From positions 1 to 64,000 of the forward strand of contig CACKPV010000003.1 of assembly GCA_902602185.1 (NCBI GenBank): a stretch of DNA of 64,000 nucleotides, given 5' to 3'. Shown here one piece after another: positions 23,416-34,942 of this stretch. The notes beneath the pieces were generated by a model that was not told the origin of the DNA, made no database searches, and saw only the letters and a program-made list of their open reading frames with translations. Origin of the DNA: an uncultured SAR86 cluster bacterium. GTDB taxonomy: Bacteria; Pseudomonadota; Gammaproteobacteria; Magnimaribacterales; D2472. Numbering within the stretch: the first letter of the stretch is position 1; the number at the start of each line of letters is the position of its first letter. Position numbers and translations under genes: made by a program.

Positions 23416-24970
23416 TTCATTCAAATTCTCTAACCTTTTTTCAGCTATAAAAGTAAGTTTCTGGACTGGTAGTTCAAGAGTTTTTGGGCTGTTAAGGGAT
23501 ATTTCTACAACAAATCTTTTTGGGGCATCAATCTATCATGACATTTTCGTTGTGGTCTTGAGGATTCCAAACCTTTTTAGAAGATTTTTTGCTGAGGGAG
23601 CTTTTAATCAAGCCTTCGTCCCAATTTTATCTGATTTCGAAAGCAACAAACCTCTGGATGAAATCAAAGACTTTATTGACAGCATGGCCGGCTTGCTTAT
23701 TTTGACTTTGTTTCTTTTTACGGTCTTTGCATTAGCTTTTGCTCCATTTCTAATATTTATTTTTGCACCTGGATTTTATTTTGATCCTGATAAACAAATG
23801 CTTTCGGTAACAGTATTAAAGATCATGTTTCCATATCTTGCTTTAATCTCTCTAGTTGCTTTTGCTGGAGGTATCCAAAATACTCATTCAAAATTTTCAT
23901 TGCCTGCTGCGACACCCTTAATTTTTAATTTAACATTAATTATTTTTGCTCTGATTATAGCTCCAAAAACCGAGACACCACTTTTTACATTAGCATGGGG
24001 TGTATTTGCTGCTGGTATTTTGCAATTGATCATTCAATTAGCACCCCTAGCAGCAATCAATAGACTACCAATACCAAGATTAAATTTTTCCAATAAAGGA
24101 ATTAAAAAATTTTTTAGAATTGTTTTTCCTGCCATCCTTGCAGGAGGAATAACACAGATTAATTTGTTAATTGATACAATTTTTGCTTCTTTACTCCAAA
24201 CCGGCAGTCCAACTTGGCTATATATATCAGATCGTTTAATTCAATTTCCATTGGGTATATTCGCAATTGCTGTCGGTACAGTATTGTTGCCATCCTTATC
24301 AAAATCCGTGATGAATCAGAACTTTGTGGAGTATAAAAAAAACTTGCATAACAGTTTTCGATTAGTAACTTTTATTGCTCTCCCGTCAATGGTAGGCTTA
24401 ATCTGCTTGGCTGAACCAATCATATCAACTTTATTTTACAGAGGTGATTTCCTTAAAATTGATGTCATTCAATCAGCATATAGCTTGGTATTTTTTTGTT
24501 ATGGACTCCCTTTTTTTATGATGATGAAAGTCTTAACACCAGCTTTTTTTTCAAGGCAGGATACAAAAACACCTTTCTATATTGCTGTTTTTAGTCTCCT
24601 TATTAATGGATTTTTAAATTATTTTTTAGCTTTTAAAATTGGTTTGGGGCATGGTGGTCTTGCTTTAGGGAGCTCTATAGCAGTCTTTTTAAGTGTGACA
24701 ATAATGCTAATAATTTTATCTAGATCAAATTTTATTTCCTTTTCAATTTTGTGGCACAGGACTAATTTAACATCTATTGTGAGCTCGCTAATTTTATTAG
24801 TAATCTTTATCTTGCTTCAAAAGATGGATTTAAATCTTACAAACTATTTTTATGACTTTAATGAAGTTCAACGAATTGCCAGCATTATTTTCATAATTAT
24901 GATTTCAATTTTTATATACTTTGCAATAAATAAATTTATTTTTAATGTTAATTTAAAGGATTTTTATTGA
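23402..24970 (+). CDS. murJ: Lipid II flippase MurJ
   Basis: Moves lipid II across the inner membrane for peptidoglycan synthesis. About fourteen membrane helices are visible, and the family signature RIPNLFRRFFAEGAFNQAFVPI is present near residue 55. Length is 522 residues. Followed by ribF as in many gammaproteobacteria. Confidence 0.95.
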   Translation: MNKISSFKFSNLFSAIKVSFWTGSSRVFGLLRDISTTNLFGASIYHDIFVVVLRIPNLFRRFFAEGAFNQAFVPILSDFESNKPLDEIKDFIDSMAGLLILTLFLFTVFALAFAPFLIFIFAPGFYFDPDKQMLSVTVLKIMFPYLALISLVAFAGGIQNTHSKFSLPAATPLIFNLTLIIFALIIAPKTETPLFTLAWGVFAAGILQLIIQLAPLAAINRLPIPRLNFSNKGIKKFFRIVFPAILAGGITQINLLIDTIFASLLQTGSPTWLYISDRLIQFPLGIFAIAVGTVLLPSLSKSVMNQNFVEYKKNLHNSFRLVTFIALPSMVGLICLAEPIISTLFYRGDFLKIDVIQSAYSLVFFCYGLPFFMMMKVLTPAFFSRQDTKTPFYIAVFSLLINGFLNYFLAFKIGLGHGGLALGSSIAVFLSVTIMLIILSRSNFISFSILWHRTNLTSIVSSLILLVIFILLQKMDLNLTNYFYDFNEVQRIASIIFIIMISIFIYFAINKFIFNVNLKDFY

Positions 24971-25917
24971 TGTATTTAATTCGTGGACAGTCAAATCTGG
25001 AGCTTTTCAAAAAGAAATTTCCATCTACCTTTGTTAGTGCAACCATTGGAAATTTTGATGGCATACACCTTGGTCATCAATCAATAATTGAGCAAGTAAA
25101 AAGACGGGCAAAAGAGAATAATTTATTATCCTTAGTTTTTATAACTGAGCCTCATGCTGAAGAATATTTTTTGAGAGCTGGTACTGTGAGCTCAGCCCCA
25201 CCAAGAATTATGCCTTGGAGAGCAAAATTTGAGCATTTTAAATTAAATGGTATAGATTTTTGTATGCTCTTAAAATTCGATCGTAAATTTAAGTCCATGA
25301 GTCCCAATAATTTCCTTTCACACATCCTTGAAAAGATGCAAGTAAAGTCACTAATTGTTGGGGATGATTTTAAATTTGGGAAGAACAGAGCAGGCAATTT
25401 TGAAATGCTCAAGGAATGGGGTAAAGCAAAAGATGTTTATATATCAAATATAGAAACTTTTTCAGTGGACGGAGAAAGAGTGAGTAGTACTATGATCAGA
25501 AATGCAATAAGTGAAGGAAATTTCAATCTTGCAAAAAAGTTATTGGGAAGGGCATATGCTTTCAGTGGGAAAGTAGTTTATGGAAATCAATTGGGAAGGA
25601 AGATTGGTGTTCCTACAGCTAATATATGGGTACCTAACCAAAAATTACCTATTTCTGGAGTTTATGCAGTTAAATGTTTTGTTGGTAATCAATGCCATGG
25701 AGGTATTGCCAATATGGGGATAAGACCAACAGTTGGAGGAGATAGACCAATCTTAGAGGTTCATATCTTCAATTTTCAAAAAGATATTTATGGACAGCGT
25801 ATTACTGTACAATTTCAAGAAAAAATTAGAGAAGAAAAAAAATTTGAAGATATTGATAAATTAAAGAGTCAAATTTTTACTGATATTAAAACTGCAAAAA
25901 ACATTCTGGATGCCTAA
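24970..25917 (+). CDS. ribF: Riboflavin kinase / FMN adenylyltransferase
   Basis: Bifunctional enzyme making FMN and FAD. The N-terminal nucleotidyltransferase domain shows TIGNFDGIHLGHQ, VGDDFKFGKNRAG and the SSTMIRNAI motif; the C-terminal kinase domain shows GRKIGVPTANI and GGIANMGIRPTVGG. The ATG at 24970 (overlapping the murJ TGA) is preferred to the TTG one codon earlier. Length is 315 residues. Confidence 0.95.
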   Translation: MYLIRGQSNLELFKKKFPSTFVSATIGNFDGIHLGHQSIIEQVKRRAKENNLLSLVFITEPHAEEYFLRAGTVSSAPPRIMPWRAKFEHFKLNGIDFCMLLKFDRKFKSMSPNNFLSHILEKMQVKSLIVGDDFKFGKNRAGNFEMLKEWGKAKDVYISNIETFSVDGERVSSTMIRNAISEGNFNLAKKLLGRAYAFSGKVVYGNQLGRKIGVPTANIWVPNQKLPISGVYAVKCFVGNQCHGGIANMGIRPTVGGDRPILEVHIFNFQKDIYGQRITVQFQEKIREEKKFEDIDKLKSQIFTDIKTAKNILDA

Positions 25918-28706
25918 TGTCAAAAGATTATAAAGAAACCTTAAATTTACCTCAGGGTGGAATCTCTATGAAGGCAAATCTTTCAAATAAGGAGCCAGAG
26001 TTACTTCAATTTTGGAATGATATTGATTTATATAACAATTTGAGATTAAGCAATAAAGATAAGCAACTCTTCATCTTGCATGATGGGCCACCCTATGCAA
26101 ATGGCAACATCCACCTCGGTCATGCTGTTAATAAGATTTTGAAAGATGTAGTCAATAAATCAATGACATTAGAGGGATTTAATACACCTTTCGTGCCAGG
26201 ATGGGACTGTCATGGACTGCCAATCGAGTTAAATGTTGAAAAAAAATTTGGTAAAAGGAGTGATACTGTTCAGGATAAAGTGAAATTTTTAGAAGCTTGT
26301 AAGAATTACGCATTAAATCAAATTGAAAATCAAAAAAAAGATTTTGTTAGACTTGGTGTATTAGCAGATTGGGATGACTCTTATAAATCTTTAGATAGTA
26401 CTTTTGAAGCTGACATTGTTAGATCTTTAGGAAGGATTGTAACAAATGGTCATTTACAAAAAGGAGAAAAGCCAGTTCATTGGTGTTATGACTGCAAATC
26501 TGCTCTTGCTGAAGCTGAAGTAGATTATAAAGATAAAATTTCAAAATCCATTGATGTAAAGTTTTCAGTTGAGAGTGAGTCCCTTAAACTCCTGAGTGAT
26601 TTATTTAATATGCAATTAGAACAATGTTCATTTGTAATCTGGACCACAACCCCTTGGACACTGCCGGCAAATGTTGCAGTATGTGTTGGGCCTAAAATTG
26701 AATATTCTCTTGTAAAGTCAAAGAATCAATTTTTGATAGTGGCATCTGAATTGGTGGAAAGCTGTTCAGAGAGATGGAATCTTGACCTTGAGGTAATTTC
26801 AACTACAACTGGTGACAGATTCAAAAATATCACCTTAAATCATCCATATCTTGAGAGAGATTCACTTCTCATTCATGGCAACCATGTAACTACTGAATCT
26901 GGAACAGGTTGTGTGCATACTGCGCCTGCTCATGGTATTGATGATCATCTTGTTTGCAAAAAATATAACATAGATACTCATCATGCAATCAATACAGACG
27001 GATTATTTCTTGAGAATCAATTAGATTTATCCGGATTGCCTGTCATGAAAGCAGATCCACTTGTAATAGAGCACTTAAGAAGTGCAGGAACTCTCCTTAA
27101 TGTCAGTGATTTTGAGCACTCTTATCCTCATTGTTGGAGACATAAATCACCTTTGATTTTTGCTTCTACACCTCAATGGTTTATATCCATGAATCAATCT
27201 GGATTGCTTGATGGAGCCTTGGAAGCCATACAATCAGTAAAATGGGAACCAAGATGGGGTCTTGAAAGGATTAGAGGAATGCTAGAGGACAGGCCTGATT
27301 GGTGTATTTCTCGTCAAAGAAATTGGGGTGTTCCCATTACTTTATTAATACATAAGAAGACTGGTGATTTACATCCTAGGCAAAATATTCTTTTTAATGA
27401 GTTTGCTGATCTGATCGAAAAAGACGGTATTGGAGCATGGGAAAAGATTGACATTTCCAATTTTATTGATGATGCGGAAGATTATGTAAAAGTTGATGAT
27501 ACTCTTGATGTATGGTTTGATTCAGGGTCAACCCATTTTTGCGTTCTTGACAAGTTGTATGGAAAGGATCTCATTGCCGATCTATATCTTGAGGGTTCGG
27601 ATCAGCACAGAGGCTGGTTCCAATCATCACTTCTTACAGGAATTGCAATAAATGGCAAAGCACCTTATAAGTCTGTTCTCACGCATGGATTCGTTGTTGA
27701 CGAAAACGGAAGAAAACAATCAAAATCTCTTGGAAATGTTGTTTCACCTCAAAAGGTTTGTAATGTTCTCGGTGCAGATATACTTAGATTGTGGGTGGCT
27801 TCAACAGATTTTAGAAGTGAAATGGTGGCGACAGATGAGATTCTAAAACAGGTATCTGATCAATATAGGAGAATAAGAAATACTTTTAAATTTCTTCTTG
27901 GAAATATGTTTGATTACGATTCCAGAAATGCAGCTAATCTCACTTCTGACCAATTAACCGAAATAGATAAATGGATAATTAATCAAACTATCAAATTGCA
28001 ACAAGAAATCAAACAACTCAGTAATGAATTTGCATATCATATGGTTGTTCAAAAAATTCATAATTTTTGCGTAAATGAATTGGGTGGCATTTATTTAGAT
28101 ATTATTAAAGACAGGATGTATGTTAGTAAAAATGATTCCCAAGCAAGAAAATCTGCTCAAATTGCCATGGAAAGAATCCTGAACATCTTGGTGCGAGTTG
28201 TTAGCCCAATTTTATCTTTCACATCAGAAGAAATTTGGCAAAGCTCAGAAATCTTTACCTCACAACATAAATCTGTTTTTTTAGCATCTTATGAATCAGA
28301 AATATTTATAAATCAAAAAATTTCTGACCAAAAATGGGAACATATTTTTGCCATTAAAGATTCAGTAAATTTAGCAATCGAACAAGCAAGATCAGAAGAT
28401 AGAGTAAAGGGCTCACTTGATTGCAAAATCACACTTGAATTATCTACCGAATTATTCAATTTACTCAAAATATTTGATAAGGAACTACAATTTATCTTTA
28501 TAGTTTCCAGTGTCGAAATTACTTTAAACAAAACATTGAAAGATAATGAATTCCATGTTGCCAAAGTAGAAAACTTTGATGCCCCAAAGTGTATTAGGTG
28601 CTGGAATAAATCCTTCACTGTTGGCGATTCAGGAAGCGATCCTGAGATTTGTGATAGGTGCATCTTAAATATTAAAGGTGATGGTGAAGATAGAGTATTT
28701 GCTTGA
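25917..28706 (+). CDS. ileS: Isoleucyl-tRNA synthetase
   Basis: Class I synthetase charging tRNA-Ile. The HIGH motif appears as HLGH in DGPPYANGNIHLGH, and KMSKS as KQSKS. The editing domain includes WTTTPWTLP, and a C-terminal zinc site is seen in CIRCW...CDRC. Length is 929 residues. Shares one base with ribF (TAATG); lspA follows, the usual ribF-ileS-lspA order. Confidence 0.97.
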   Translation: MSKDYKETLNLPQGGISMKANLSNKEPELLQFWNDIDLYNNLRLSNKDKQLFILHDGPPYANGNIHLGHAVNKILKDVVNKSMTLEGFNTPFVPGWDCHGLPIELNVEKKFGKRSDTVQDKVKFLEACKNYALNQIENQKKDFVRLGVLADWDDSYKSLDSTFEADIVRSLGRIVTNGHLQKGEKPVHWCYDCKSALAEAEVDYKDKISKSIDVKFSVESESLKLLSDLFNMQLEQCSFVIWTTTPWTLPANVAVCVGPKIEYSLVKSKNQFLIVASELVESCSERWNLDLEVISTTTGDRFKNITLNHPYLERDSLLIHGNHVTTESGTGCVHTAPAHGIDDHLVCKKYNIDTHHAINTDGLFLENQLDLSGLPVMKADPLVIEHLRSAGTLLNVSDFEHSYPHCWRHKSPLIFASTPQWFISMNQSGLLDGALEAIQSVKWEPRWGLERIRGMLEDRPDWCISRQRNWGVPITLLIHKKTGDLHPRQNILFNEFADLIEKDGIGAWEKIDISNFIDDAEDYVKVDDTLDVWFDSGSTHFCVLDKLYGKDLIADLYLEGSDQHRGWFQSSLLTGIAINGKAPYKSVLTHGFVVDENGRKQSKSLGNVVSPQKVCNVLGADILRLWVASTDFRSEMVATDEILKQVSDQYRRIRNTFKFLLGNMFDYDSRNAANLTSDQLTEIDKWIINQTIKLQQEIKQLSNEFAYHMVVQKIHNFCVNELGGIYLDIIKDRMYVSKNDSQARKSAQIAMERILNILVRVVSPILSFTSEEIWQSSEIFTSQHKSVFLASYESEIFINQKISDQKWEHIFAIKDSVNLAIEQARSEDRVKGSLDCKITLELSTELFNLLKIFDKELQFIFIVSSVEITLNKTLKDNEFHVAKVENFDAPKCIRCWNKSFTVGDSGSDPEICDRCILNIKGDGEDRVFA

Positions 28707-28712
28707 TTTAAA

Positions 28713-29228
28713 ATGAGTCAAGAAAGTCATCCAATTAAAAAAAATCCAAATTTCTTCCAACTGCTAGTTTTAATTTTTATTGTTGGGATATTTGTTGGCC
28801 TTGATTTGCTGACCAAATATATTTTAAGTTCATCATCTTTTTTAAATGGAGAAAGATTAAATCTTCTCCCATTCTTAGATATTTATGTAACACAGAATTC
28901 AGGAATTGCTTTTAGTATTTTTGATTATGATCAATACTGGCTTAGCTTAACTATTTCAATTATAGGTTTTGGTATTGTGATTTATTTTGCCTCTCTAGCT
29001 TTAAGAGAAAAACATCTTATAAAGAGGGTGTCACTTTTTTTTATCATTGGGGGAGCAATGGGAAATATTATAGATAGGATGTTGGATGGGCAAGTCATTG
29101 ATTTCCTCCTCTTTTACCCTTTTAATTATCCAATTTTTATTTTTAATGTTGCTGATGCATTGATAACTATTGGTGCAATAACCTTTATTGTCTGTGAAAT
29201 TATTTTGTTAAAATCTAGTAGTGAGTAG
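28713..29228 (+). CDS. lspA: Lipoprotein signal peptidase LspA
   Basis: Aspartyl protease that cleaves prolipoproteins at the lipobox. Four membrane helices are present; the two catalytic aspartates lie in GNIIDR and FNVADA. Length is 171 residues. The last eight bases overlap the GTG start of ispH. Confidence 0.95.
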   Translation: MSQESHPIKKNPNFFQLLVLIFIVGIFVGLDLLTKYILSSSSFLNGERLNLLPFLDIYVTQNSGIAFSIFDYDQYWLSLTISIIGFGIVIYFASLALREKHLIKRVSLFFIIGGAMGNIIDRMLDGQVIDFLLFYPFNYPIFIFNVADALITIGAITFIVCEIILLKSSSE

Positions 29229-30168
29229 AAAAGTAAAAATTAATCTAGCCAATCCCAGAGGTTTTTGTGCCGGTGTTGACAGGGCAATTGATATTGTTGA
29301 CAGAGCAATTGATTTTTTTAAAGAGCCTATTTATGTAAAGCATGAAGTTGTGCACAATAAAACGGTTGTAAATAATTTGAAATCAAAGGGAGCAATTTTC
29401 ATAGAAGAAATTTCTGATGTCCCCGATGATTCGATTGTAATCTTTAGTGCTCACGGAGTATCGAAGAGTATTGAAGATGATGTAAAAAAAAGGAATTTAA
29501 AATATTTTGATGCTACTTGTCCATTGGTGACTAAAGTACATATGGAGGTGATGAGACATGGAAGAGCAGATAAAGATGTTATTTTAATTGGTCATGCAGG
29601 TCACCCTGAAGTAGAGGGAACACTTGGTAGATACTTTAGTAAAAAGGGAACTATCTATTTAGTTGAAAACATTCAAGATGCAGAAAATATTCATGTACAT
29701 CAGACATCGAATATTGCTTTTGTTACTCAAACTACTCTCAGTTTGGATGAAACTGCTCAAATTATAGATACTCTAAAATCACGATTCCCTGAGATTTCAG
29801 GACCAAAAAATGATGATATATGTTACGCAACTCAAAACCGTCAAGATGCAGTGAAGCAATTAGCACTCGAAAATGAAATAATTGTTGTAGTTGGTTCCAA
29901 AAATAGTTCCAACTCTAATCGTCTAAAAGAATTGGCAGAATCTTGTGGAACTAAAGCTTATTTAATTGATGAGTTCAAAGATTTAGACTTAAACGAATTT
30001 TCTTCAATGAGATCAATCGGGCTTACAGCTGGGGCTTCGGCACCTGAATCAAAAGTTCAAGAAATTGCTTTTAAATTAAAAAATGAACTTGATGCAGATA
30101 TTGAAGAGAATTCTGGTATTGAAGAGACTATATCTTTTAAATTGCCACCTGAATTAAGAGCAATTTGA
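29221..30168 (+). CDS. ispH: HMBPP reductase IspH (LytB)
   Basis: Last MEP-pathway enzyme, giving IPP and DMAPP, with a [4Fe-4S] cluster. The three cluster cysteines are in RGFCAGV, DATCPLV and DDICYATQNRQ. Length is 315 residues. The GTG start gives the standard N-terminus and overlaps lspA by eight bases. Confidence 0.97.
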   Translation: MSRKVKINLANPRGFCAGVDRAIDIVDRAIDFFKEPIYVKHEVVHNKTVVNNLKSKGAIFIEEISDVPDDSIVIFSAHGVSKSIEDDVKKRNLKYFDATCPLVTKVHMEVMRHGRADKDVILIGHAGHPEVEGTLGRYFSKKGTIYLVENIQDAENIHVHQTSNIAFVTQTTLSLDETAQIIDTLKSRFPEISGPKNDDICYATQNRQDAVKQLALENEIIVVVGSKNSSNSNRLKELAESCGTKAYLIDEFKDLDLNEFSSMRSIGLTAGASAPESKVQEIAFKLKNELDADIEENSGIEETISFKLPPELRAI

Positions 30169-30707
30169 TGCTCATAGAAGATCATTTACTAAAATCTGCA
30201 AAACAAATTCAAAGCCCTAATTATTCTGAAAGACTAAATGAGGATGATATAAATCTTATTGTCATTCATTCAATCAGTCTTCCTCCAGGAAAATATAATA
30301 ATTCTTATATAGAAGAATTTTTTTGTAACAAGCTATCAGTAAATGAGAATAAATATTTCGAATCAATATCTGATTTAAAAGTTTCCAGCCATATCTTGAT
30401 TAAGAGGGATGGCAAGATTATTCAATTTGTTCCGTTTAATAAAAAAGCATGGCATGCAGGAGAATCTGTATTTAAGGGTAGGTTAAATTGTAATGAGTTC
30501 TCAATAGGAATTGAGTTAGAGGGTTGTGAAGAGGATGATTTTACTCAAAATCAATATAAAAATTTAGTAAATATTTGCTTAACTTTATTTAAGTATTATC
30601 CTGAAATTACAAGACAAAATGTAGTAGGGCATAGTGAGATCGCACCTGGAAGGAAAACTGATCCTGGAAAAAATTTTAACTGGGAGTATTTAAGAGAAAA
30701 TTTATGA
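30168..30707 (+). CDS. ampD: Anhydro-muropeptide amidase AmpD
   Basis: Cytosolic zinc amidase that removes peptides from 1,6-anhydro-MurNAc in cell-wall recycling. Zinc ligands and active site are visible in VIHSISLPPG, AWHAGES and VGHSEIAPGRKTDPG. The ATG at 30168 (overlapping the ispH TGA) matches the E. coli start better than the TTG one codon upstream. The muropeptide permease ampG follows directly. Confidence 0.94.
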   Translation: MLIEDHLLKSAKQIQSPNYSERLNEDDINLIVIHSISLPPGKYNNSYIEEFFCNKLSVNENKYFESISDLKVSSHILIKRDGKIIQFVPFNKKAWHAGESVFKGRLNCNEFSIGIELEGCEEDDFTQNQYKNLVNICLTLFKYYPEITRQNVVGHSEIAPGRKTDPGKNFNWEYLRENL

Positions 30708-31942
30708 AGAAGATATTTTCAATGATTTGCCTTGGTTTTTCATCTGGTCTGCCTTACATGTTAATTTTTTCGACATTATCAATTTGGCTTCGCGACAGTG
30801 GCATTGAACTTGTCGCAATTGGTTTTTTTGCATGGATTAGCCTGACTTATTCTCTTAAATTCCTTTGGTCTCCACTAATTGATAAGTATTCAATTCCAAT
30901 TCTAAGTATATTTGGCAAAAGGAAAAGTTGGATCATTCTGATGCAACTTCTAATAATTGCCCAGTTATTGCTTATTTCATTTCTGAATCCCAGTAATCAA
31001 CTTTATGTGATTGCCATTATCGCAACATTAATAGCATTGGCTGGTTCTTTTCAAGATATTGCAATTGATGCTTTCAGGATAGAACTTTCTGAACTTCGAA
31101 ATCAAGGAAACTTAGCTGCTGGATATCAATTTGGATACAGGGCAGCAATTTTAGTTGCTACATCTCTCGCACTTATTTTAGCAGATGAATTTTCATGGAA
31201 TGTAAGTTATCAATTAATGGCTATTTTGATGACTATTGGAATCATTGGCTCTCTAATTGTTCCTGAGGGCCCATCTAATAAACTTGTTTTGAATTCTGGG
31301 ATAGTAAATAATCTTGCTGAACCTATTAAGGATTTCTTTCAAAGAACTTCTTTATTCATTGCATGTTTATTATTGTTAATCATAGCAACTTATAGATTGA
31401 CCGATATTGTAATGGGGCCAATGGCAAATCCTTTTTATTTAGACATGGGCTTTTCACTAACTGAGATAGGATCAGTTGTAAAAATCGTGGCATTGTTTGC
31501 CTCAATAATCGGTTTGTTTTTTGGTGGCATTCTTATAAAAAAAATCGGAATAATGCATTCTCTTATTGTTGGAGCTTTTGCTGTGATGATTTCAAACCTT
31601 TTATTTGCGTTAGTAGCTGTTAGTGATAAAAATTTAGTAATGCTTTCAATGATTGTTTTCTCTGATAGTTTTTCTGCGGGTATGGTAGGAACTGTGAATA
31701 TTGCTTTCTTAACAAGTTTAGTTTCAAAAAAATATACTGCAACTCAGTATGCATTACTAACTTCTTTTATGATGCTACCTGGAAAATTATTAAGTGGATT
31801 TTCTGGAGTCATTGCAAGTTTTTTTCAAGATTTAACTAATACTTTTATGGGCTGGATGTGGTTCTTTGTTTTTACCTCATTACTTACATTACCGGCAATA
31901 GTTTTAATAATATTTTTTAAAAAAAATATCAGATTAGATTAA
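30704..31942 (+). CDS. ampG: AmpG-like muropeptide permease (MFS)
   Basis: Major facilitator permease that imports GlcNAc-anhydro-MurNAc peptides for recycling. AmpG features are the start LGFSSGLPYMLIFSTLSIWLR, the SLKFLWSPLIDKY region and SFQDIAIDAFRIEL. Length is 412 residues. It overlaps ampD by four bases, so hydrolase and importer are probably co-expressed. Confidence 0.92.
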   Translation: MKKIFSMICLGFSSGLPYMLIFSTLSIWLRDSGIELVAIGFFAWISLTYSLKFLWSPLIDKYSIPILSIFGKRKSWIILMQLLIIAQLLLISFLNPSNQLYVIAIIATLIALAGSFQDIAIDAFRIELSELRNQGNLAAGYQFGYRAAILVATSLALILADEFSWNVSYQLMAILMTIGIIGSLIVPEGPSNKLVLNSGIVNNLAEPIKDFFQRTSLFIACLLLLIIATYRLTDIVMGPMANPFYLDMGFSLTEIGSVVKIVALFASIIGLFFGGILIKKIGIMHSLIVGAFAVMISNLLFALVAVSDKNLVMLSMIVFSDSFSAGMVGTVNIAFLTSLVSKKYTATQYALLTSFMMLPGKLLSGFSGVIASFFQDLTNTFMGWMWFFVFTSLLTLPAIVLIIFFKKNIRLD

Positions 31943-31947
31943 TCACA

Positions 31948-32292
31948 ATGCCTATCTTTTTTTTTCGATTTAGTTTTTTTAGCTTAAGTATCTTGTTTAT
32001 CTTTTTAAGCATTCTATCAGTTGACACTTTTAATAATTCAATATTTACTTCAGGTCTCATAGATAAGTTTTTACACTTTTTTGCTTTCTTTGCTTTAACA
32101 ACACTAGGGTTATTATCAAAATTTAAGATAAAAACTCTTTTGATGATTGCACTTTTGTTTATTTTAGGTATTTTCTTAGAAATAATTCATTTTTTTCATC
32201 CATACAGAGTCTTTGAATTATTGGATATTGTTGCAAATACGTTAGGCATACTTGCAGGTCTTGGGTTGAACTTTTTTACTAAAAAATATTGA
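31948..32292 (+). CDS. VanZ-like small membrane protein
   Basis: 114 residues with about four membrane helices. VanZ-family hallmarks are DKFLHFFAFFALT near residue 35 and a second-half EIIHFFHPYRVFELLDIVANTLG. The biochemical role of this family is unknown. It lies five bases after ampG, and its stop overlaps the candidate groESL promoter. Confidence 0.75.
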   Translation: MPIFFFRFSFFSLSILFIFLSILSVDTFNNSIFTSGLIDKFLHFFAFFALTTLGLLSKFKIKTLLMIALLFILGIFLEIIHFFHPYRVFELLDIVANTLGILAGLGLNFFTKKY

Positions 32293-32315
32293 ATTTAAAG
32301 TTTTTATCCCTAAAT
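32289..32315 (+). promoter_or_regulatory. Candidate sigma-32 (heat-shock) promoter of groESL
   Basis: TTGAA at 32289, 14 bases, then CCCTAAAT from 32308: this resembles the sigma-32 pattern CTTGAA-N13/15-CCCCATNT. It lies about 45 bases before groES. A TATAAT at 32328 could be a separate housekeeping -10. The -35 overlaps the VanZ stop codon. Confidence 0.45.
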
Positions 32316-32357
32316 AGTTTTTTAGTTTATAATTGCTTTTTTTTTGGGAGAAATTAA

Positions 32358-32645
32358 ATGAAATTTAAACCATTACATGACAAAGTCCTTGTTAGAAGAA
32401 CTGAAGAGGAAGAAGTCTCTGCAGGGGGAATAGTTCTTCCTGGAAGTGCTACTGAAAAGCCTTCTCAAGGTGAAGTTGTTGCTGTAGGACCTGGTAAAAG
32501 ACAAGAAAATGGAGACTTATTGCCAATTGGAGTTTCTGTTGGAGATATTGTTGTTTTTGGGCAATATGGTGGAAATGAAATCAAAATTGATGGTGAAGAC
32601 TATCTGATCTTAAGTGAGAATGATATCTTTGGGATCGCAAGTTAA
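32358..32645 (+). CDS. groES: Co-chaperonin GroES
   Basis: Ten-kDa lid of the GroEL chamber. FKPLHDKVLVRRTEEEEVSAGGIVLP (in pieces) is the family start, the mobile loop is present, and it ends with LILSENDIFGI. Length is 95 residues. A GGGAGAAA ribosome site precedes the ATG; groEL follows after 16 bases. Confidence 0.98.
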   Translation: MKFKPLHDKVLVRRTEEEEVSAGGIVLPGSATEKPSQGEVVAVGPGKRQENGDLLPIGVSVGDIVVFGQYGGNEIKIDGEDYLILSENDIFGIAS

Positions 32646-32649
32646 ATAA

Positions 32650-34305
<1,656 letters not shown>

Positions 34306-34328
34306 ATGTCGTTCAAATAACATCATAC

Positions 34329-34353
34329 AAGGCAGGTTTATCCTGCCTTTTTT
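34329..34353 (+). terminator. Rho-independent terminator after groEL
   Basis: Inverted repeat AAGGCAGG / CCTGCCTT with a five-base loop, followed by a T run, 24 bases after the groEL stop. It separates groESL from sodN. The rest of this 156-base gap holds nothing I can name beyond an AGGAG ribosome site before sodN. Confidence 0.9.
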
Positions 34354-34461
34354 AATCATTTTCCCTTTCAATATTTTCTAATGTTATTGTATCCAAATCT
34401 CAGAAGTAATTAGATTTCCGAAAAGTTTTCATTTAATATATATAAAGTTTTAGGAGTAATA

Positions 34462-34929
34462 ATGATTAATTTTAAGAAAGTTCAAGCCCATTGTGACATT
34501 CCTTGTGCAGTATATGACCCTTGGCCAGCTCAATATGCTACTTTATCTATTATTAGATTTTTTGATCTTATTAATGAACTTAAATCTGATTTAGAAAACC
34601 CTGAAAACCTTGCAAAATTTGTTCGAATTGTTAATCAAAAAGAAGAGCATGCAATTATTGTAAAAGATGAAATATCAACAATTTGGGGAGACTACTTCAA
34701 AGCACCTCAGATCGAAAAATATCCTAGTATTCATGATTTGGTTCATTCCATTATGATGGATGCTTCGAAATGTAAACAAAGCCTTGATCGTCAAAGTGGA
34801 GTTGATCTACTGGAAAAAGTAAATAATTTTGCTGAAATTTATTGGGAGACTAAAGGAGTAAGTACAGAAATGAAAACTGAACACTATGAGCCCAAATTGC
34901 CGATCATTCTACCAGTTCATTCTGACTAA
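34462..34929 (+). CDS. sodN: Nickel superoxide dismutase precursor
   Basis: Dismutates superoxide with a nickel centre. The nickel hook is seen as HCDIPCAVYDP starting at residue 10: after removal of the nine-residue leader (MINFKKVQA) the His becomes residue 1 and the two cysteines are the ligands. Further matches are WGDYFKAPQIEKYP and IYWETK, typical of NiSOD. It carries about 20 residues past the usual end. The neighbour sodX supports the call. Confidence 0.93.
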   Translation: MINFKKVQAHCDIPCAVYDPWPAQYATLSIIRFFDLINELKSDLENPENLAKFVRIVNQKEEHAIIVKDEISTIWGDYFKAPQIEKYPSIHDLVHSIMMDASKCKQSLDRQSGVDLLEKVNNFAEIYWETKGVSTEMKTEHYEPKLPIILPVHSD

Positions 34930-34942
34930 CCTATATTAAAAT

